Shown in pieces: positions 8,489 to 17,469 of a DNA stretch of 64,000 nucleotides (the first letter of the stretch is position 1; each line of letters starts with the position of its first letter). The DNA is taken from assembly GCA_965216725.1 (NCBI GenBank), contig CBDCGI010000019.1:1-64000 (forward strand). Direction: 5' to 3'. Under the pieces are notes generated by a model. It did not search any database. It was not told the origin of the DNA and saw nothing but the letters and a program-made list of their open reading frames with translations. Origin of the DNA: JACZUI01 sp965216725 (lineage in GTDB: Bacteria > Actinomycetota > Acidimicrobiia > Spongiisociales > ZC4RG35). Position numbers and translations under genes: made by a program.

Positions 8489-9379
8489 TCACTCCGCCTT
8501 CGTCGACGGTTGAGCGCGGAGAGCCTCGGCTCGCTGTGAGAGAGATGCGAGACTCGAATCGTCTAAGTAGTAGGAGCGGATGCGCTGCGGTGTTCCTCCC
8601 TCATGGAGAAGGTATCCCACACCGCGAGAGGCCGGATCGACGTCGGTGGCCGAGTAGCCGGAAGATGCCCAGCCCGACCCGAGGATCGTGTCGGAAGCTT
8701 GTGGCGTGGAGCAGCGCATGGCCCATCGGAATCCGAAGAGATCACGAATAGAGGTGGGGACGACGTCGGCGGAAGGCTTCTGCGTCGCGGCGAGAACGAT
8801 GATTCCGGCCGCACGGCCGCGGGATACGAGGTCGCGAAGCGTGTCTGCGAATTCCGTACGCTCTTTGCGCTCAGACGTCGTTAGATAGTGGGCCAGCTCG
8901 TCGATGACGACGGCGTGGAGGGCGAGTGCATCGCCCTGGACCACCTTTCGCCGTCCCGAGCGGAGAAGCTCCGAGTATCGGTGGTCCATCTCCTCCTGCA
9001 GAGTGTGAAGCACGTCGATGGCGTCGGAGCAGCTAACGCCGGCGCTGCCGTCTGCGCAGCGGCTCCAGGTGGCGAGTTCCACGAGCTTCCCGTCTAATAG
9101 CCAGAGTCGGCATGTTGGATCGAGGGCTGCAGTAGCGACCAGCATCGAGAGCGCAACCGACTTGCCGGCTCCGGGCTCGCCACCAAGAAGAAGGTTCCGC
9201 TCCGGTAGGAGAACCGTCACGTCTTCGCCATCTTCGCCGACGCCGATAGGGATCGGGTTCCATAGGCTGGCCCGAGGCAGGTCGGCGTGTGGCCAGGATT
9301 GTGGCGGTCCAATTGCGAGAGGGTCTCGTCGGGCTATCACGACCTCGGCTAGTGAGGCGTTGTCACGGTTGCGACGCAC
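8489..9379 (-). CDS. FtsK/SpoIIIE-type DNA translocase (TraB/TraSA-like)
   Basis: 296 aa, GTG start. Walker A GGEPGAGKSVAL, Walker B HAVVIDELAHYL, and the FtsK-type arginine/sensor segment LVSRGRAAGIIVLAATQKP. It is shorter than chromosomal FtsK and lacks transmembrane segments, which may instead be supplied by the upstream small membrane protein. In actinomycete conjugation one TraB hexamer pumps double-stranded DNA between hyphae or cells, so this is the likely transfer motor. It sits in the minus-strand operon immediately before rep. Confidence 0.85.
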   Translation of the reverse strand: MRRNRDNASLAEVVIARRDPLAIGPPQSWPHADLPRASLWNPIPIGVGEDGEDVTVLLPERNLLLGGEPGAGKSVALSMLVATAALDPTCRLWLLDGKLVELATWSRCADGSAGVSCSDAIDVLHTLQEEMDHRYSELLRSGRRKVVQGDALALHAVVIDELAHYLTTSERKERTEFADTLRDLVSRGRAAGIIVLAATQKPSADVVPTSIRDLFGFRWAMRCSTPQASDTILGSGWASSGYSATDVDPASRGVGYLLHEGGTPQRIRSYYLDDSSLASLSQRAEALRAQPSTKAE

Positions 9380-9394
9380 CCGAAGGTCGCGGAC

Positions 9395-9814
9395 TCATAG
9401 GGCCGCAGCCATGACCTCGGAGGCGCTTTCGAGTTCCGGAACGCTGCTTCCAGGTGGGACGCGGACATCGAATCGTTCCCCTGCAAGGATATCTCTCAGG
9501 TTGCGAACCGTCGGCACCCGATCGTCCAAGGAGGGGATCCGGGCTGCGCGTACGGCCCGAGCCCACTGCCTTCGCACCCGAGAGTGACGCAGAAGACGCG
9601 CCAGAACGCGGCGAGTGAGCGGCAATACGAGTACCACGGCCATGGCGAGAACCACACCGATGCCAGCCTCCGAAGCACCGTGGCTGTGCCAGATCACTGT
9701 CCACAGTGCTGCACCTGCCAGGGCAAGAGCCATCTCCAGGCGGAATGCCCAGAGGCTGCGGAGAAGGGCCTCGATGATCGCCTCGGCGACGTCGTCTTCT
9801 TGGCTGCGCATCAT
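9395..9814 (-). CDS. Small membrane protein of the AICE transfer module
   Basis: 139 aa from ATG 9814 (ATG 9811 adjacent). Two hydrophobic segments, at ~22-40 (MALALAGAALWTVIWH) and ~48-66 (IGVVLAMAVVLVLPL), are followed by a basic region (TRRVLARLLRHSRVRRQW). No family recognised. The position, 15 bp upstream of the FtsK-like gene that lacks membrane helices, suggests it anchors the translocase or belongs to the spread functions; this is inferred only from order. The frame stays open upstream but overlaps the next gene there. Confidence 0.6.
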   Translation of the reverse strand: MMRSQEDDVAEAIIEALLRSLWAFRLEMALALAGAALWTVIWHSHGASEAGIGVVLAMAVVLVLPLTRRVLARLLRHSRVRRQWARAVRAARIPSLDDRVPTVRNLRDILAGERFDVRVPPGSSVPELESASEVMAAAL

Positions 9815-9864
9815 TGCGAACCTCGAATCTGTGACATCGGGCGAGTCATCGAGGACACCTTCGG

Positions 9865-10209
9865 CTAGGAACCGGCCTTGGCGGCTTGGGTCGGCTCGAT
9901 CTGGTCGGCTCGGTACGCCACGCCGCTCCGGTCGCCCATGGTCCATGGTGTCGCCACCAGACCGGCGATCTTCACGGCACTGCCCTGGGTGACACCCTTC
10001 GGCTGGCCAGCCACCTTGACGGCGATCACCTCGGCGCCGCCGTCGTTCAGCGCAACCACCTGCACCGAATGCAGCGGTGCGCCGCTCTCGTCCATGCGCT
10101 GTGCTTTCGACTCGAAGTCGAGCACCGGCTCGGGCGGACCGGCTGCGAGGAATGTCATTCCCGTCGTGTCTATGGGGAGTTTCACCTCCACTTCCTTTCC
10201 GACGCACAT
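9865..10209 (-). CDS. AICE hypothetical protein
   Basis: 114 aa, start taken at the ATG giving MCVGKEVEVKLPIDTTGMTF. The protein is mostly beta-rich (VQVVALNDGGAEVIAVKVAG; SAVKIAGLVATPWTMGDRSGVAYRADQI) and looks like a small OB-like or single-strand-binding-like domain, common as the first gene of AICE rep/tra operons, but I do not recognise a family with certainty. First gene of the minus-strand operon; divergent from the HTH-DUF5919 regulator with about 130 bp between them, where the operon promoter should lie. Confidence 0.6.
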   Translation of the reverse strand: MCVGKEVEVKLPIDTTGMTFLAAGPPEPVLDFESKAQRMDESGAPLHSVQVVALNDGGAEVIAVKVAGQPKGVTQGSAVKIAGLVATPWTMGDRSGVAYRADQIEPTQAAKAGS

Positions 10210-10340
10210 TCGGCGTCTTCCACCGAGATATGTCGAAATCGCCGGACGGCACAACCGCGGCAGTCAGACGTCTACGAATGTCTGGTCGCGTTTCGTTCGC
10301 GTCCCGGGTGCGCGAGGACGTCGGCTGCCAGAATCGAGGC

Positions 10341-11096
10341 GTGCGCAATGACCGACTCCGCGAAGCGATGGAACACGCCGGTGTGACGGCTGATCATCTC
10401 GCTGAGGTTGTCGGCGTTGACCCGAAGTCCGTATGGAGATGGACCAACAAGGGCGTTGTGCCACGCCGAGTCGGCCTCAAGGCCCGAGTAGCGGACGTCC
10501 TTGGGGTTACCGAGACTGAACTCTGGCCGGCATCGCCGCGAGGTCGCCCATTGACGGAGGATCGTGAGGTGACCGAAGAAGTAGCGGCAGTCTGGGCTCA
10601 CCGAGCCGATGCCCCGAAAGCCCGGTGGTGGGCGATTCTCAGTGAAGCCGAGGCGAGTATCGACCTGCTCGGCTATGCCATGCAGTTCCTACCCGAAGAC
10701 CACTCCAGGCTCGACCGAATGCTTATTGACAAGGCTGGCTCGGGGTGCCAGGTCAGGATCGCTCTGGCCGACCCCGACTCACCGTATGTGTCGGAACGCG
10801 ACGAGGAGGAGGGCCTCGGCGGGACTTTCCCCGATCGCATTCGCACCACGATTGACCATTTCGAGCCGTTGTTCGGCGTGGATGGCATCGATCTCCGGTT
10901 TCATCAGACCAGGATGTACAACTCAGTGTTCCGTGGAGACGACGAGATGTTCGTGACACCGCACCTCTTTGGGTTGAAGGGCTATCGCGCGCCGCTGCTG
11001 CACATCCGGCGTCTCGCCGACGACGGCGTCTTTGATGGGTTCCTGGCGCACTTCGAGCGTGTGTGGGCCCTGTCGACGCCGATCCCAGAACCATGA
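10341..11096 (+). CDS. XRE-type regulator with DUF5919 (phospholipase D-like) domain
   Basis: 251 aa; GTG 10341. N-terminal HTH (residues ~1-60: LREAMEHAGVTADHLAEVVG, DPKSVWRWTNKGVVPRR) and a C-terminal domain beginning KARWWAILSEAEASIDLLGYAM with CQVRIALADPDSPYVSERDEEEG, FHQTRMYNSVFRGDDEMFV and HFERVWALS. That series matches the DUF5919 PLD-like fold of actinobacterial XRE regulators. Its stop overlaps the Nudix start (ATGA), so the two are coupled. In AICEs a DNA-binding regulator and a Nudix-type protein (Pra) control excision and replication. This protein could sense a ligand through the PLD-like domain; that is inference. Confidence 0.78.
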   Translation: MRNDRLREAMEHAGVTADHLAEVVGVDPKSVWRWTNKGVVPRRVGLKARVADVLGVTETELWPASPRGRPLTEDREVTEEVAAVWAHRADAPKARWWAILSEAEASIDLLGYAMQFLPEDHSRLDRMLIDKAGSGCQVRIALADPDSPYVSERDEEEGLGGTFPDRIRTTIDHFEPLFGVDGIDLRFHQTRMYNSVFRGDDEMFVTPHLFGLKGYRAPLLHIRRLADDGVFDGFLAHFERVWALSTPIPEP

Positions 11097-11563
11097 CACG
11101 CATCGATCATTTCAACGATCCAAACGCTCCCCGCCCGACCAGGCTCGTACCTGCTGCCTCCGCTGTCGTCGTTGATGACGAAGGGCGTTTGCTTCTGGCG
11201 AAACGAACCGACAACTCCCTCTGGACGATCCCAGGCGGCACCATGAAGCCCGGTGAGACGATCGCCGAAACTGCGGTCAGGGAGGTCAAGGAGGAAACCG
11301 GTCTTGATGTTGAGGTCATGTCTCTCGTCGGCATCTACTCCGACCCAAACCACGTGGTTGAGTATTCGGACGGCGAAGTGCGCCAACAGTTCTCGGTCTG
11401 CTTCGCATGCCGGCGTGTCGACGGGGAACTGGCCACAAGTGACGAGACCAGTGAAGTCGGATACTTCGATCCCAGTGAGCTGGAGGACATGGACGTCCAT
11501 CCCTCGATCCGTCTGCGGATCCAGCATTTTCTCGAGAATAGGACAGAGCCCTACGTCGGCTGA
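11093..11563 (+). CDS. Nudix hydrolase (Pra-like position)
   Basis: 156 aa; ATG overlaps the previous stop. Complete Nudix box GTMKPGETIAETAVREVKEETGL (GX5EX7REUXEEXGU), preceded by SAVVVDDEGRLLLAKR and LWTIPGG, and followed by the usual beta strands. No membrane segment. The replication activator Pra of pSAM2 carries a Nudix-type domain, and this gene occupies a comparable place beside the AICE control region, so an element-control role is as likely as nucleotide housecleaning. Its 3' end overlaps the convergent HD gene by 13 bp. Confidence 0.82.
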   Translation: MTRIDHFNDPNAPRPTRLVPAASAVVVDDEGRLLLAKRTDNSLWTIPGGTMKPGETIAETAVREVKEETGLDVEVMSLVGIYSDPNHVVEYSDGEVRQQFSVCFACRRVDGELATSDETSEVGYFDPSELEDMDVHPSIRLRIQHFLENRTEPYVG

Positions 11564-12120
11564 GAAACGGTGGCGGCCTTATTCAGTAGGCCCTCGACCT
11601 GATCAACATCTCTCATCAGCTCAGGCCAAGCTGCCCGCATGCCTCGGGTTACGGGGTCGTCAGAGCCATAGCGCGCCTCAACGTCGACGAGCCTCTGCTC
11701 CGGAGTCATGTCCTCCCCACTGGGACCGGTGGTCAAATCGCAATACGCCAGGGCCGCCGACACAAGAGTGTGCTCAGGGTCAAACTCTGCGAGCTCCGAC
11801 GTCAGACCTCGGATGTGAGCTTCGTGTCGTGCTCGGGTGTGATGAGCCACCAGCGTCGCCAGCCGCTCGTGTCCAAGCATCCGCAGGTGCCTGCCGCCGT
11901 CGAGCGGGTGGAATCCGGTTACAGCCAGCGACGGCGAGTATCCGATGTCATGCAGATACGCCGCTGCGACGAGGACGTCGGCCTCCTCCGCCGTCAGTCC
12001 GTTCCCCAGCTGCCGTGCCGTCTCGGCTACCGCCTTCGCATGATCCCACCGGCGACCGAGCGAACTCAACAGACTCCCGGCGTAATCCTCGGCCCAGCTG
12101 CGGAAATCCATGCTCATCAC
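11551..12120 (-). CDS. HD-domain phosphohydrolase
   Basis: 189 aa (ATG 12120 or 12111). HD motifs: DHAKAVAE (first His), YLHDIGY (HD pair), followed by LDGGRHLRMLG and LVAHHTRARHEA with further metal-ligand histidines, and a later AYCDLTT aspartate. This is a compact HD/PDEase-type hydrolase. Genes of this type are often found next to DUF5919-Nudix pairs in actinobacterial elements. Substrate unknown; nucleotides or cyclic nucleotides are plausible. Convergent with the Nudix gene. Confidence 0.75.
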   Translation of the reverse strand: MMSMDFRSWAEDYAGSLLSSLGRRWDHAKAVAETARQLGNGLTAEEADVLVAAAYLHDIGYSPSLAVTGFHPLDGGRHLRMLGHERLATLVAHHTRARHEAHIRGLTSELAEFDPEHTLVSAALAYCDLTTGPSGEDMTPEQRLVDVEARYGSDDPVTRGMRAAWPELMRDVDQVEGLLNKAATVSQPT

Positions 12121-12466
12121 GGTACGTCAGCCTGCCCCGAAGCGCGAGTTCGGATGTGAGGACTTTCCCTACAGAATCAAGGAGCCGGCCTGCGGGCGGC
12201 CCTGGGAGGCCGTCCTCGGCCGGCCGCTCGGATGTCGAGGGTCGTCAACGACGGCAGCACTGGTCGCCACCGTCCCTTGGATCTGGCGCAGAAAGCCCAT
12301 TTTCACGCCTGCAGCCAGCGTTCGGGGGATACTGGGGCTCATGAAGGCTCTCGACCAAGTCTGCGAGCAGGTGCTGGATGCCGCGTGACGCCGTCATCGA
12401 GACACAGCTTAAGGCTCGGCAAACTGATCGCCTGCCGCGAGTGCGGGCCAACATCGACGGAGGGCG
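12121..12466 (+). other. 346-bp gap before mod: no gene recognised
   Basis: Lies between the divergent HD gene and mod. Open frames here have no recognisable domain, and a 15-codon mini-ORF (ATG 12342, MKALDQVCEQVLDAA) ends before mod. The region should contain the promoters of both the HD gene and the mod-res operon; I could not pick a convincing -35/-10 pair. Confidence 0.4.
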
Positions 12467-14611
12467 GTGAACGTGTCGAGGTTGAGCAGCCTGCTGCGCG
12501 AAGTCGAGGCGAAGGACCCTCAGCTGGCAGCGGATCTTCGGCGCGAAGTTGAGGCGCTCAGCAGGCGGCGTGCGTTCGGACTGAGCTTCGAACGCCACAT
12601 TCCTGAGACCGTGGAGCTGCCGGGGCGGCCCATCAGGCGAGGCGACAAGGTTCGGTTCTTGCCCCAGCGAGGCCAACCCCCGAGCAGCGTTGATCGTCGT
12701 TTGTGGCGGGTGACCGCTATCCGGCGGGCCGATGACGGGCGGATGGCCGACCTTGTCCGGCGCGATGACCAAGACGACGAACCGGAAACCACCAACCGGA
12801 GTGTCGACGACCTCGTCGTGGTCGCTGAGTTCCGCGACCCGATCTACCCGGGGCTCGTGTCGACCGGGAGGATCGAGGATGGTGGAGACAAGCCGTTCCA
12901 TACGGTGATCAACGCGGAGAACTACCACGCCCTCCAGGCGCTGCTTTACACGCACGAGGGCAAGGTCGACGCCATCTACATCGACCCGCCGTACAACACC
13001 GGCGCCAGGGACTGGAAGTACAACAACGACTACGTCGACAGCGACGACGCCTACCGCAACTCCAAGTGGCTGGCAATGATGGAACGTCGCCTCAAGCTCG
13101 CCCAGAAGCTACTCAACCCCCGGAACTCGGTCTTGATCGTCACGATCGACGAAAGGGAATACTTGCGTCTGGGTTTGCTCCTTGAGCAGACGTTCCCCGA
13201 GGCGCGGGTGCAGATGATCAGCAGTGTGATCAAACCCTCGGGCCAGTCGCGTTCGATGGCTTTCGCTCGGACTGACGAGTACCTCTTCTACGTAATGATC
13301 GGTGAGGCGGCGCCCACAGCGCTGCCTCTTGACACTGAGTGGAAGATCGTTCGTGACCGTCGAGCCGAGAGTTTGCGGTGGACGGAGCTCCTGCGGTCAG
13401 GCTCCAGCACTAGGCGGTCCGATAGGCCAAATCAATTCTTCCCGGTATTCATCCGCAATACCGATAGTGGGCCGACTTTTCACAGTGTCGGCGAGCCGTA
13501 CTTCGGCAGCGAAACAGCCGAGATCGTGCCGCCATCGGACTGTGTCGCGGTGTGGCCCATTCGGTCGGACGGTTCTGAAGGTCGCTGGCAGGTGGGCGCA
13601 GAGAGCATGAACGATCTCATTGCCAAGGGTTACGCCAAGCTTGGGACGTGGCGTGAGAGTCGGACATCGATCAGCTACCTAAAGCGAGGCGAGCAGAGAA
13701 AGGTCGAGTCAGGAGTATTCCCAATCGTTGGTCGAGGATCAGACAACTCGGTCATGGTTGACGCATCCGACTACACGCCAGTCTTTGTCCCCGGCACGCA
13801 GTGGCGAATCGTCTCGCATAACCCTGAACAGGGGGGGACCAATCTCCAGAAGGCGATGATGCCCGATCGCAAGTTCCCCTTCCCCAAGTCGCTCTACGCC
13901 GTCGAAGACGCACTCCGCTTCTTCGTAGCCGACAAGCCGGATGCCGTGATCTTGGACTTCTTCGCGGGGTCGGGAACGACCGGCCACGCAGTGGCGCGGC
14001 TGAACCGCCAGGACGGAGGGAGTCGGCAGGCGATCCTGATCACTAACAACGAAGTCTCGGCCGAGGAAGAGACGAAGCTACGCCAAAAGGACCTGCGACC
14101 CGGTGATCCGGAGTGGGAGGCTCTAGGCATCTGCGACTTCATCACCAAGCCGCGCATCCGCGCCGCCATCACGGGCTTAACACCCGAAGGCCGCCCAATC
14201 GACGGCGACTATAGGTATACCGACGAGTTCCCTATCGCTGACGGCCTCCCTGAGAACGTGGAGTTCTTCAGGATGACGTACGAGGCACCAAGGCCGGTAG
14301 CGCACAACAGAGCGTTCGAGGCCATAGCTCCGCTGTTGTGGCTCAAGGCCGGCTCACAGGGTCGCCGGATCGAGAAAGCGAAGGATGACTTCGACGTGGC
14401 TGACACCTACGGCATACTGTTCGACCTCGACACCGCGCACGAGTTCCTCGCCGCCATCGCTCAGGTCGAATCGGTGTGGACGGCGTTTATCGTCACTGAC
14501 GACGAGCGGGGCTTCCAGATGGTGTGTGCCGAGCTGCCCTCCCACGTGGAGCCGGTCCGTCTGTACGAGTCCTATTTGACGAATTTCACGATCAACGCGA
14601 GCAGGGACTGA
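12467..14611 (+). CDS. mod: Type III-like DNA adenine methyltransferase (Mod)
   Basis: 714 aa, GTG 12467 (GTG 12473 alternative). Catalytic motif IV DPPYNTG (DAIYIDPPYNTGARDW) precedes the SAM-binding motif I DFFAGSGTTGHAV by ~340 residues, the order of beta-class N6-adenine methyltransferases. The long intervening region probably includes the target-recognition domain. The ~100-residue N-terminal extension (KVRFLPQRGQ, DLVVVAEFRDPIYPGLVSTG) is typical of Mod proteins paired with a DEAH-type Res. It should methylate adenine in an unknown site and protect the host. Seven bases separate it from res, so the two form one operon. Confidence 0.87.
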   Translation: MNVSRLSSLLREVEAKDPQLAADLRREVEALSRRRAFGLSFERHIPETVELPGRPIRRGDKVRFLPQRGQPPSSVDRRLWRVTAIRRADDGRMADLVRRDDQDDEPETTNRSVDDLVVVAEFRDPIYPGLVSTGRIEDGGDKPFHTVINAENYHALQALLYTHEGKVDAIYIDPPYNTGARDWKYNNDYVDSDDAYRNSKWLAMMERRLKLAQKLLNPRNSVLIVTIDEREYLRLGLLLEQTFPEARVQMISSVIKPSGQSRSMAFARTDEYLFYVMIGEAAPTALPLDTEWKIVRDRRAESLRWTELLRSGSSTRRSDRPNQFFPVFIRNTDSGPTFHSVGEPYFGSETAEIVPPSDCVAVWPIRSDGSEGRWQVGAESMNDLIAKGYAKLGTWRESRTSISYLKRGEQRKVESGVFPIVGRGSDNSVMVDASDYTPVFVPGTQWRIVSHNPEQGGTNLQKAMMPDRKFPFPKSLYAVEDALRFFVADKPDAVILDFFAGSGTTGHAVARLNRQDGGSRQAILITNNEVSAEEETKLRQKDLRPGDPEWEALGICDFITKPRIRAAITGLTPEGRPIDGDYRYTDEFPIADGLPENVEFFRMTYEAPRPVAHNRAFEAIAPLLWLKAGSQGRRIEKAKDDFDVADTYGILFDLDTAHEFLAAIAQVESVWTAFIVTDDERGFQMVCAELPSHVEPVRLYESYLTNFTINASRD

Positions 14612-14618
14612 ATCTCCG

Positions 14619-17210
14619 ATGCGGTACACGCTCAAGGACTACCAGGAAGATGCGGTCGCCGATGTGCTTCGCAACCTGGGCGACGCCCGTGATGATTGGC
14701 ATCGCCGGGCCCGTCCGGTGGCGTTCTCGCTCACGGCGACTACCGGGGCGGGAAAGACGGTCATGGCTGCGGCGGTCATCGAGGCACTGTTCGACGGCAA
14801 CGATGACCTCGATTTTGAAGCCGACCCGGGCGCAGTGGTCCTGTGGTTCACCGACGATCCATCCCTGAACGAGCAGACCCGGTTTCGCCTGATGGATGCC
14901 TCGGATCGGATCGCCCACTCCCGGCTTGTGGTGATCGAGCATCCCTTCAGCCAGGAGAAGCTGGAGCCGGGCAACGTCTACTTCCTCAACGCCCAGAAGC
15001 TGTCTAGGAACTCGCTGCTTGTGAAGGGAGCGTCTGAAGAGACGCAGGACCCTCTGTTCGATCGGAGCGCGTCACCAGATCTGCGTGCGTTCACGATGTG
15101 GGACATCATCCGCAACACCATCGAGGACGAACACCTCTCGCTCTATGTGATCCTCGACGAGGCTCATAGGGGGATGAAGGCGCCTTCGAAGACCGAGCGC
15201 GACGAGAAGACGACCATCGTCCGGCGGCTCGTGAACGGCGCCAACGGGGTCCCTCCAGTTCCGATCGTGTGGGGCATTTCGGCCACGGTGGAGCGGTTCA
15301 ACGCGGCGATGGCGCAGGCAGAGGGACGGACGAACTACCCGTCGGTAATCGTCGACCCTGCACGGGTTCAGGAGTCGGGCCTGCTGAAGGACGACATCCG
15401 CCTCGACTTTCCCATGGAGACCGGCCAGTTCGACACTGTGCTGTTGGCACGTGCAACACGCAAGGTCAGGGAGGCCACGGACCTGTGGCGCGGCTACGCG
15501 CAACGGCAGGACAGCACGGGAGATCTCGTTGTTCCGCTGCTGGTGGTACAGGTGCCCAACACTCCGTCGGACGATCTGCTCCTGTCCGCTTTCTCAACGA
15601 TTCAGAGCGAGTGGCCCGACCTTCCGGCTGACTCGATGGCACACGTATTTGGCGATCACAAGCCGATCGAACTCGGCGAGTATGTCGTTCCCCATGTGAG
15701 CCCTGAAACGGTCCAGGACCGGACTCACATTCGGGTGTTGTTCGCCAAGGACGCCATCTCAACGGGCTGGGATTGCCCGCGCGCAGAAGTCCTCGTGTCT
15801 TTCCGCCCGGCGAGGGACGAGACGCACATCACCCAGTTGCTCGGACGGATGGTTCGGACGCCGCTGGCCCGACGCATCCCGGGCAACGACGTCCTCAACT
15901 CGGTCGAGTGTGTTCTCCCTCATTTCAACCGCAAGACGGCTACCGACGTCGCGCGCGTACTCCTCGGAGAGAAACGTGAAGGCGATGACGGGACGGGTGG
16001 AACGGGGGGCGGGAAGGGTCGCCGGGTCCTTGTCAGCCCCGTCGACATGGAGGTCAACCTCTCCCTCGCGGACAGCGTCTGGGATGCCTTCGACCAACTG
16101 CCGTCGGACACTCTGCCAAGGAAGACGGCGCGGCCTATCAAGCGACTGTCGGCGCTCGCTCAGGCGTTGTCACGGGACGGCCTGCGACCCGACGCCCGGA
16201 AGGACGCCTACAAGCAGCTTTTCGCGGTCCTCGACGGCCTCACGGCCAAGCACAAGGCCGAGGTGGAAGCAGCCAGTGAGGCGATACTGGAGGTCTCAGG
16301 TGAAACCCTCGTCGCCGGTGTCTTCGCCGGCGAGGTGAGTCCCGCGGGAACCTTCACGGAGGTGGCGGATGAGCGCTCGATCGACGCGGACTTCAGGTCT
16401 GCTGGGCGCATCATCGGACTCGACCTAGCCCGGAAGTACGCAGACCACATCGCCGTTCCCGCAGATGACGGTGACGGTCTCCTTGAGGCACACGTGATGG
16501 TGGCTGCCCTTGCGCAGGTTCCCGGGATCAAGGATGAGCTCGACCGCGAAGCCGACAACCTCACCAAGAGATGGCTCACCGAGCATCGGGTAGCGATCAA
16601 GAACCAGTCGGACGACCGCCGGGCAATCTACGACGAGATAATCGGCATGTCCCGTAACCCCCAGCGCATCGAGATTCTGCGGCCCCGTGTCCGTGCCGAG
16701 GAGACCGAAGATGCCGACGGTGGCAAGGTCGCCACGCGAACCCTGCACCTCATGTCTGACGAGAACGGAGAGTTCCCAATCGGCTCCCTGAACACATGGG
16801 AGGTCGCAGTCCTCGACTTGGAGATGGGTCAGCCCGGCTTCCGGGCCTGGTACCGCAACCCCTCTCGTGCGTCGAACGACTCCCTCGCCATCGCCTACGT
16901 CGACGCTCGGGGAAACTGGCGGCGCATGTCCCCGGACTTCCTCTTCTTCAGCGGTAACGACCACGACATCAGGGTCTCCATCGTGGACCCCCACGGCGTG
17001 CACCTCGGAGATGCCCTACCCAAGTTGCGGGGCCTCGCCCGATTCGCTCTCGAGTACGGCGACGCATTCCACCGCATCGAAGCCGTTGCCAAGATGAAGG
17101 ACGACACCCTTCGAGTACTGGACATACAAAGAGACGAGGTCCGGGCTGCGATCGAGTCAGCAGCCGACGCCGAGCAGCTCTACCTCAGTGACGCTGCGAC
17201 CGACTACTGA
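14619..17210 (+). CDS. res: Type III-like restriction helicase-nuclease subunit (Res)
   Basis: 863 aa. SF2 motor: LTATTGAGKTVMAA (Walker A), LYVILDEAHRGMK (DEAH box), TGWDCPRAEVLVSFRPARDE and ITQLLGRMVRTPLARR (motifs V/VI). The C-terminal ~150 residues should hold the nuclease: MSPDFLFFSGNDHDIRVSIVDPHGVHLGDALPKLRGL. Here the usual type III PD...ExK (EtKG) is replaced by SIVDPHG, so the catalytic site is not textbook and may represent a variant PD-(D/E)xK group. Expected to form a complex with Mod, translocate on DNA and cut. Followed by ~250 bp without a recognisable gene before fic. Confidence 0.85.
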   Translation: MRYTLKDYQEDAVADVLRNLGDARDDWHRRARPVAFSLTATTGAGKTVMAAAVIEALFDGNDDLDFEADPGAVVLWFTDDPSLNEQTRFRLMDASDRIAHSRLVVIEHPFSQEKLEPGNVYFLNAQKLSRNSLLVKGASEETQDPLFDRSASPDLRAFTMWDIIRNTIEDEHLSLYVILDEAHRGMKAPSKTERDEKTTIVRRLVNGANGVPPVPIVWGISATVERFNAAMAQAEGRTNYPSVIVDPARVQESGLLKDDIRLDFPMETGQFDTVLLARATRKVREATDLWRGYAQRQDSTGDLVVPLLVVQVPNTPSDDLLLSAFSTIQSEWPDLPADSMAHVFGDHKPIELGEYVVPHVSPETVQDRTHIRVLFAKDAISTGWDCPRAEVLVSFRPARDETHITQLLGRMVRTPLARRIPGNDVLNSVECVLPHFNRKTATDVARVLLGEKREGDDGTGGTGGGKGRRVLVSPVDMEVNLSLADSVWDAFDQLPSDTLPRKTARPIKRLSALAQALSRDGLRPDARKDAYKQLFAVLDGLTAKHKAEVEAASEAILEVSGETLVAGVFAGEVSPAGTFTEVADERSIDADFRSAGRIIGLDLARKYADHIAVPADDGDGLLEAHVMVAALAQVPGIKDELDREADNLTKRWLTEHRVAIKNQSDDRRAIYDEIIGMSRNPQRIEILRPRVRAEETEDADGGKVATRTLHLMSDENGEFPIGSLNTWEVAVLDLEMGQPGFRAWYRNPSRASNDSLAIAYVDARGNWRRMSPDFLFFSGNDHDIRVSIVDPHGVHLGDALPKLRGLARFALEYGDAFHRIEAVAKMKDDTLRVLDIQRDEVRAAIESAADAEQLYLSDAATDY

Positions 17211-17469
17211 GGAGGACAGCCTCGTTTCCGGGGACACCAACAACAGCCGCCCGTTCGCCCCGGCCGAGATCGGCGGCATCGAGGTCAAGTCGTCATTCGC
17301 CACGGCGACGCGGTGCTGAAGGTCTACGTGGTTGGGATGAATATCGGTCTCGTGGGAATCAGTTGATTCATTTGTCTCGGTTGCAGATGCCGTCCTCGTG
17401 TCTCGAACGCCCGGTCAAACTAGTGGACAGAAATGGCATCAAAATCGGTTCATGTGCAATAATTTCAGC

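Noticed and set aside
9395..10348. 317-codon form of the small AICE membrane protein
   Set aside because: The upstream part overlaps the intact 114-aa gene and has no coding character.
12110..12388. 92-codon plus-strand frame before mod
   Set aside because: No recognisable domain, no ribosome-binding site, overlaps the HD gene start.
12245..12955. 236-codon minus-strand frame opposite mod
   Set aside because: Antisense to the Mod N-terminus, which has clear homology features; no domain of its own.
17211..17300. Possible short gene after res (GDTNNSRPFAPAEIGGIEVKS)
   Set aside because: Stops after ~30 codons with no clear start or family; may be a relic, but not enough to call.
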